A DNA stretch of 53,127 nt from Candidatus Gottesmanbacteria bacterium GW2011_GWC1_43_10 (GTDB lineage: Bacteria > Patescibacteriota > Microgenomatia > UBA10105), in contig LCEX01000004.1 in assembly GCA_000995415.1 (NCBI GenBank), forward strand, positions 1 through 53,127, in the 5' to 3' direction. The translations under genes were made by a program, and so were the position numbers. The notes beneath the pieces are model-generated. The model had not been told where the DNA came from and did no database searches. It saw only the letters and a program-made list of their open reading frames with translations. Below are positions 49,887 through 53,127 of this stretch, one piece after another (within the stretch, counting starts at the first letter, position 1; each line of letters starts with the position of its first letter).

Positions 49887-50510
49887 CTAAATCAGCTCAT
49901 CCATGAACTTCCGCGTACATTTAGCCCAAGAGTTATCCGTGTTGACTGATGGGGGAGCGTAAATAGGTCCCATTTCTTCAGGTGTGGTTAGCCCTTGAGC
50001 ATAGAATTTGGAAGACAAGAAATGAGCCATGACTTTGATTGCCTCGCTCCAATCTGTGAAGCTAGCACCTTGTTTTTGACCGGTAAAAACCATATATCCC
50101 CAGGCATTGTAGGAATCAGCCGGAATTTTCTTGCCCAAATTTGATTCGCACATACCAATGGCTGGAATCAAACGAAAATCAATATTTTCACTATCTGCCA
50201 CCTCAACCATCAGTGGAGCAAAAGGCTCCAAAGGAGAATCATGTTTACGTAAGAATTGGCGGATGATCTCAGGCCGGGCATCTTCTTTGGCGATCGCAGT
50301 CGTAAAACTACCAAGAACTTGAGGCAAAGCCGCATAAAACTCATAGCCGTTTTTGGGTAGCATACTGCGCGTTTCCATAACGAGTAGCGACTTGCCGGCC
50401 TTGACGCGACTATAATTTAGAAGCAACAAACTGACTAGGATAAGACTCATCAGTGTCGCCGGTGTCCAAACGATAACGAGCAGTAACTTTCTCATAAAGT
50501 CTTTTTCCAT
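49887..50510 (-). CDS. Secreted/membrane-anchored lysozyme-like protein, paralogue
   Basis: A 207-aa protein with an N-terminal membrane segment (about 8-33, signal anchor) and a lysozyme-like domain: IPAIGMCESNLGKKIPADSY with Glu122, then NAWGYMV and GPIYAPPSVNTDNSW. Starting at 50510 keeps a short basic N-terminus before the helix; 50513 and 50495 are alternatives. A perfect 11-bp inverted repeat (TTTAGCCTCAG-A-CTGAGGCTAAA, 49869-49891) overlaps its stop codon and may end the transcript, although it lacks a T run. Confidence 0.78.
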   Translation of the reverse strand: MEKDFMRKLLLVIVWTPATLMSLILVSLLLLNYSRVKAGKSLLVMETRSMLPKNGYEFYAALPQVLGSFTTAIAKEDARPEIIRQFLRKHDSPLEPFAPLMVEVADSENIDFRLIPAIGMCESNLGKKIPADSYNAWGYMVFTGQKQGASFTDWSEAIKVMAHFLSSKFYAQGLTTPEEMGPIYAPPSVNTDNSWAKCTRKFMDELI

Positions 50511-50598
50511 CATCACACAAATAAACAAAATTTGTCAAATTGCCCCCAAAAACCTCGAACAAAAAGCTTGTTTAATAGATTTTATTGACAATCATCTA

Positions 50599-50627
50599 TT
50601 GACAATCGATTTGTTAGATGGCATATT
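50599..50627 (+). promoter_or_regulatory. Predicted promoter with TTGACA box
   Basis: TTGACA (50599-50604), a 17-bp spacer and CATATT (50622-50627). The next gene starts at 50635, so the transcript would be leaderless or nearly so. ATTGACAATC occurs twice as a direct repeat (from 50583 and 50598), so an upstream -35-like copy also exists. Confidence 0.5.
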
Positions 50628-50634
50628 AAATACC

Positions 50635-52371
50635 ATGTTCGCAAAATCTAAATACCGTTATCTCCTTATTCTTTTGTCTTTGATTATTCCTTTAGTTTTC
50701 CCAGCCCAAATTTTAGCCGCCAATTGCAGTGGCACAAATACTTACAACGTCCTGGGCCAAACTCTGTTTCCTTTGACTGACCTAGGCCCAACTACATATA
50801 CAAGTAGTATCGATGGCGTCACTTATACCGGCGGCCTTTATCCTGATGGCACAAACACTCGTTCCAGTTATTGGGATGCGGTCGGTCAAAATCAAGCGGC
50901 GAATATTTATCCCCGTGATTCTTTGGGCAACCGCGATGACCAAAATGGCAAAATTGTTCTTTTATCAATCGGGATGTCCAATGCCACTGGCGAATTTAAG
51001 GGTACGCAACTGCCTTGGGGTGAAGTCAGCCAAAGTTTTTGGAGTCAAGCAACTAGCACACCCAACCTTAACCCACAACTTGTGATCGTCGACGGCGCCG
51101 ATGGCAGCGAAACCGCGGACAAAATCCAGGATATTAATTATATTTATTGGACCAGCATCCTTCCCAAGCGACTAAATAATTCCAGCGTCACTGCCTCTCA
51201 AATCCAGGTAGTCTGGATAAAAGAAGCTATCGCTATTCCTACTACAGCCGATACCATCTCTGTCTTGGCAGGCTATTATGAATCCATTGCCAGAAATATC
51301 AAAACTCTTTATCCCAACACCCAAATCGCTTACTTTACCAGCCGAGGTTATGCTGGCTACGCCACTTTGGGTTTTGACTATAATCCAGAGCCTTACGCCT
51401 ACGAATCCGCTTTTGCAGTCAGAAGTGTGATTGGAGATCAAATAAATGGTTTAAACAATCTAAACTACGATCCCAATCTCGGACCTGTCACAGCTCCCTG
51501 GATCACCTGGGGCCCTTATATCTGGTCTGATGGTTTGGGAGCAGATGGAGTCCGCGGAGGTATAGCCGGTAGATCAGACGGACTGGAATGGGCTTGTGAA
51601 GATTGGAACAATTCTGCCAAAAGATCGGACGGGATCCATCCTTCACGCAATATTGATGATCCGATTGACAACGAAGGTGGCATACACAAAGTTGGGGCAA
51701 TGCTCCTTAACTTTTTCTTGACTGATACCACCGTTGTTCCTTGGTTTACTACATTTGTACCTAATCCTACGCCAACTCCTACACCCTCAGCTAGTCCTGA
51801 GCCCAGCCCGTCACCGTCTCCCAGTCCAATTACTTCCACATATCAAATTTCTGAGGGAGTTAATGACGTAAATCAAGATGGCCTAACTAGACTTACTACC
51901 AACCAAACTATCGTCTGGGCAGGCAATGGTTCTTCGTTTGATTATAGTTATATGGGGCTAAGATTTACCGGTATCAACATACCCCAAAACTCACTTGTCA
52001 CTTCCGCCCTGCTTGAAGGTTTTTCAGCCAAAACCAACCAATCGGCGACAGCCAGTGCCATGATTTATGCTGACGCGATTGGAAATAGCTCAATATTTAC
52101 GTCTTTAAACTTACCATCGCAAAGAATACCCACGACCTCGCAAGTGACTTTTAATCCCTCAACTACTTGGGCAATCAATACTTGGTACAATTTTGGTGAG
52201 TTAGCTCCTGTTATCCAGGAAATTGTTAACCGTTCAGACTGGCAGACTGGCAATAGTCTATCGCTTATCATGAAAGGGAATAGCCCGATTGCAACCAAAC
52301 GCTTTATCTACTCGTTCGAAAACAGTGCTTCTTCAGCTGCTAAATTGACTGTAACCTACACTCAACCCTAA
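50635..52371 (+). CDS. Large secreted SGNH-like hydrolase with C-terminal binding domain
   Basis: A 578-aa exported protein. Signal peptide (residues about 7-28, cut near ILAAN), an SGNH-like catalytic domain with nucleophile region LLSIGMSNATGEF (Ser115) and DGIHPS (Asp332, His335), a Pro/Thr/Ser linker (PTPTPTPSASPEPS and following, about 377-399), and a C-terminal beta-domain of the kind that binds carbohydrate or surfaces. The start is the ATG at 50635; the frame extends to a TTG at 50599 that overlaps the promoter box. It may act on plant- or host-type polysaccharide esters, but the substrate is not shown by sequence. Confidence 0.78.
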   Translation: MFAKSKYRYLLILLSLIIPLVFPAQILAANCSGTNTYNVLGQTLFPLTDLGPTTYTSSIDGVTYTGGLYPDGTNTRSSYWDAVGQNQAANIYPRDSLGNRDDQNGKIVLLSIGMSNATGEFKGTQLPWGEVSQSFWSQATSTPNLNPQLVIVDGADGSETADKIQDINYIYWTSILPKRLNNSSVTASQIQVVWIKEAIAIPTTADTISVLAGYYESIARNIKTLYPNTQIAYFTSRGYAGYATLGFDYNPEPYAYESAFAVRSVIGDQINGLNNLNYDPNLGPVTAPWITWGPYIWSDGLGADGVRGGIAGRSDGLEWACEDWNNSAKRSDGIHPSRNIDDPIDNEGGIHKVGAMLLNFFLTDTTVVPWFTTFVPNPTPTPTPSASPEPSPSPSPSPITSTYQISEGVNDVNQDGLTRLTTNQTIVWAGNGSSFDYSYMGLRFTGINIPQNSLVTSALLEGFSAKTNQSATASAMIYADAIGNSSIFTSLNLPSQRIPTTSQVTFNPSTTWAINTWYNFGELAPVIQEIVNRSDWQTGNSLSLIMKGNSPIATKRFIYSFENSASSAAKLTVTYTQP

Positions 52372-52472
52372 TTTTTACCGCAAACATTCCTCATCTCTGG
52401 TGGCAGCAGTGGCAATTTGCTACAATAAGCAACGTAAGAGAAATTCGTCATTGGTAATCCTTATTAACCTGA

Positions 52473-52624
52473 ATTACGAAATGAAGTTAACTTCCGGATT
52501 ATTATTTCCTCCTCTTCTTAAGAGGAGGTCAGGAGGAGTTAGATAGAATGACTAACTCACCCTCACCCCTCTCTTACGAAGAGAGGGAATCTATAATCCA
52601 AAACTTAGATTTTCATTTCGTAAC
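52473..52624. repeat. 152-bp palindromic element, copy B
   Basis: Same length, order and outer ends as 104-255 (ATTACGAAATGA ... TCATTTCGTAAC), with the same two opposite hairpins and purine tails (AGGAGGAGTTAG / CTAACTCACC). It lies in direct orientation to copy A about 52.4 kb away. No ORF inside. Before it, 52372-52472 holds only simple AT-rich sequence with no gene seen. Confidence 0.85.
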
Positions 52625-52635
52625 TCAAGCTTTAT

Positions 52636-52656
52636 TAAAATTCTGGGCCGCTAGCT
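52636..52656. repeat. 21-bp direct repeat of the tRNA-Lys 5' end
   Basis: TAAAATTCTGGGCCGCTAGCT matches 52951-52971 at 20 of 21 positions. The copy includes the first 12 bases of tRNA-Lys. Followed by two tight hairpins (TTGTCC-AAA-GGACAA and CTGGCC-TTT-GGCCAG) and then the GIY-YIG gene. Confidence 0.88.
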
Positions 52657-52699
52657 TTGTCCAAAGGACAACTGGCCTTTGGCCAGCAATGGTGGAATC

Positions 52700-52969
52700 A
52701 TGTCATATTACGTTTACTTTGCCACAAGTGTTACAACAAATAAAACTTACGTAGGTTCAACAAGTAAAGAACCTGAAGTTAGAGTAAAAGAACACAACAG
52801 TGGCAGTAATAAATGGTCTAAGCTAAATAAACCTTTAAAACTTGTTTACTTTGAGAAATATGAATGCGTAAAAGACGCAAGAGATAGAGAAAATTATTAT
52901 AAAACCGGTATCGGAAAAGCCATAAAAAAGTTAATCGTTGATAATATTGATAAAATTTTGGGCCGCTAG
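52700..52969 (+). CDS. GIY-YIG nuclease domain protein overlapping tRNA-Lys
   Basis: A single-domain GIY-YIG protein of 89 aa (YhbQ/UPF0213 type): YYVYFATSVTTNKTYVGSTS carries the GIY and YIG motifs, then VKEHNSGSNKW, LVYFEKYECVKDARDRENY with the catalytic-type Arg/Glu, and a basic end. The ATG at 52700 gives the typical MSYYVYF start; the frame extends to 52679. The last two codons (Gly-Arg) and the TAG stop are the first ten bases of tRNA-Lys. With the 21-bp direct repeat at 52636 this suggests insertion at a tRNA. Nuclease activity is predicted, not shown. Confidence 0.9.
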   Translation: MSYYVYFATSVTTNKTYVGSTSKEPEVRVKEHNSGSNKWSKLNKPLKLVYFEKYECVKDARDRENYYKTGIGKAIKKLIVDNIDKILGR

Positions 52970-53034
52970 CTCAATGGTAGAGCAACTCCCTCTTAAGGAG
53001 TAGGTTGAAGGTTCAAATCCTTCGCGGCTCACCA
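52960..53034 (+). tRNA. tRNA-Lys (anticodon CTT)
   Basis: Acceptor GGGCCGC/GCGGCTC (one G-U), D stem GCTC/GAGC, anticodon stem ACTCC/GGAGT with loop CTCTTAA, T arm GAAGG-TTCAAAT-CCTTC, discriminator A and encoded CCA. The first ten bases also serve as codons and stop of the GIY-YIG gene. The structure is intact, so function is likely kept. Confidence 0.94.
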
Positions 53035-53061
53035 AAAAAGAAATCGAAGATTCGCAAGGAG

Positions 53062-53097
53062 GGGCGCTCGCAACGCCCCCTCCCGTTGCGAGCGCCC
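53062..53097. other. Strong GC hairpin downstream of tRNA-Lys
   Basis: GGGCGCTCGCAACG and CGTTGCGAGCGCCC form a perfect 14-bp stem with an 8-base loop. There is no T run, so it is either a dispersed palindrome or a hairpin that shapes the tRNA 3' processing region. Confidence 0.7.
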
Positions 53098-53127
53098 TAA
53101 AGGCAAAATTCAAATTCGCCGAGAGCC

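Noticed and set aside
52548-52754. Plus-strand frame ahead of the GIY-YIG gene
   Set aside because: Formed by palindromic copy B, the 21-bp repeat and hairpins; no homology-like features.
52931-53113. Minus-strand frame with VSREGFEPSTYSLRG
   Set aside because: Typical antisense translation of a tRNA, here tRNA-Lys.
1-53127. CRISPR array, rRNA genes, prophage or transposase
   Set aside because: Both strands were read for evenly spaced repeats, rRNA-like sequence and DDE or serine recombinase motifs; none was found. Repeats present are palindromes without regular spacers.

Overview
The window looks like a chromosomal segment of a Candidate Phyla Radiation (Patescibacteria) bacterium, most likely Microgenomates-like. 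This is inferred from the mix of genes, not from a marker phylogeny. The gene set is compact, with many 4-8 bp overlaps and ATGA junctions. Several conserved proteins are shortened (UvrC without its C-terminal HhH region, trigger factor without its PPIase domain). Other signs are an archaeal-type FBP aldolase/phosphatase, several tRNAs without an encoded CCA, and many small palindromic repeats. No rRNA, CRISPR array, transposase or phage module was seen.

Layout. 1-10.6 kb: surface polysaccharide genes (a two-domain glycosyltransferase; a leftward cluster of membrane glycosyltransferase, DPM1-like GT2, glucose-1-phosphate cytidylyltransferase and sugar epimerase; then UDP-sugar dehydrogenase and a second epimerase), followed by folC. 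10.6-21.2 kb: a SAM riboswitch controlling a small Cys-containing ORF plus metK, then tdk, a broken rarA, nudix, metallopeptidase, holA-like, phosphohexomutase, histidine phosphatase, methyltransferase, a broken inositol monophosphatase and pcm. 21.3-30.3 kb: a carbon-metabolism block (ppsA, eno, gpmI, fbp, acetyl-CoA synthetase) that can be read as acetate assimilation/gluconeogenesis. It is interrupted by a DUF559 nuclease unit. 30.6-41.7 kb: an SOS/nucleotide-excision-repair block (lexA, uvrB, uvrA, uvrC) with secreted or envelope proteins between. 41.7-53.1 kb: holin-like membrane protein, yvcK, secG, a solitary peptide-binding protein, tRNA-Val, a membrane glycosyltransferase, a tRNA-Leu cluster, trigger factor, two lysozyme-like secreted proteins, a large SGNH-type secreted protein, and a GIY-YIG nuclease gene whose stop codon lies in tRNA-Lys.

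The most unusual content is the repeat ecology. (1) A DUF559 endonuclease gene is bounded by, and reads into, purine/pyrimidine hairpins. Two 152-bp palindromic elements with the same architecture but no gene lie at the window ends. (2) Bipartite palindromic elements bounded by GTCAT...ATGAC occur between genes and also inside genes. Two are translated in frame, inside uvrB and acs, recalling Rickettsia palindromic elements, and one breaks an inositol monophosphatase gene. (3) A GIY-YIG gene sits between a 21-bp direct repeat that includes the 5' end of tRNA-Lys. (4) 101-bp inverted repeats flank eno-gpmI. (5) A 166-bp MITE-like element supplies the apparent start of a substrate-binding protein. 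All functional calls come from reading motifs by eye; no database search was run.
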